This document shows, piece by piece, positions 5,126 through 5,169 of a stretch of DNA of 5,169 bases; position 1 is the first letter of the stretch, and each line of letters opens with the position of its first letter. Under the pieces are notes generated by a model. That model was not told the origin of the DNA. It made no database searches and saw nothing but the letters and a program-made list of their open reading frames with translations. The DNA comes from JAIBBG01 sp043748015 (lineage in GTDB: Bacteria > Bacteroidota > Bacteroidia > Flavobacteriales_D > Sanyastnellaceae), in the NCBI GenBank assembly GCA_043748015.1, contig JAYTOA010000033.1, positions 1-5,169 of the forward strand, in the 5' to 3' direction. A program made the translations under genes and the position numbers.

Positions 5126-5169
5126 ACGGAACCGGCGCGCGAAGGAGCGAAAAATTTTGGACTATGGGG

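Overview
The window looks like chromosome from a Bacteroidota bacterium, plausibly of the Chitinophagales/Sphingobacteriales type. The reasons are moderate GC content, A-rich start contexts without Shine-Dalgarno sequences, TAnnTTTG-like promoter boxes, and intergenic debris of the 'ctttgtg ... cttcgtggcaaaaaa' kind that is scattered through many such genomes. This is inferred from style, not from a marker gene. All genes supported here read on the + strand.

Layout. Positions 2-124 hold the C-terminal tail of a probable luciferase-like (LLM) flavin monooxygenase, cut by the window edge. A degenerate palindromic intergenic repeat follows (about 150-236). Next come a single-domain cupin protein with a hydrophobic leader (285-851) and a membrane-anchored alpha/beta hydrolase (1012-1989). 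After a gap with a partial copy of the same repeat comes the clearest functional unit: a two-gene operon of an NfeD/YuaF-like membrane protein (2182-2748) and a full-length flotillin (2753-4255), separated by 4 bp. These two should act together at the membrane: the flotillin builds SPFH scaffolds and the NfeD-type protein is its usual partner.

The right-hand 900 bp differ in character. Positions 4256-4611 carry no gene; they hold a hairpin after the flotillin and a degenerate inverted-repeat element (4340-4583). Next is a strikingly AT-rich small gene (4612-5033, about 30% GC in the lines counted by hand, against about 50% in a flotillin line). Its frame is broken near a T-TTT-TTA heptamer. 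If the two frames are joined they give a 140-residue protein with an R-N-x3-H motif typical of HEPN domains, many of which are RNases or toxins. Just downstream (5071-5125) is a two-stem imperfect palindrome with an unpaired spacer and a two-base bulge, an architecture resembling integron attC recombination sites. The best candidate for something undescribed is this AT-rich HEPN-like gene as a possible mobile cassette. The attC reading and the cause of the frameshift are both unproven.

The first four genes are unrelated single-gene functions; no pathway links them in what can be seen.
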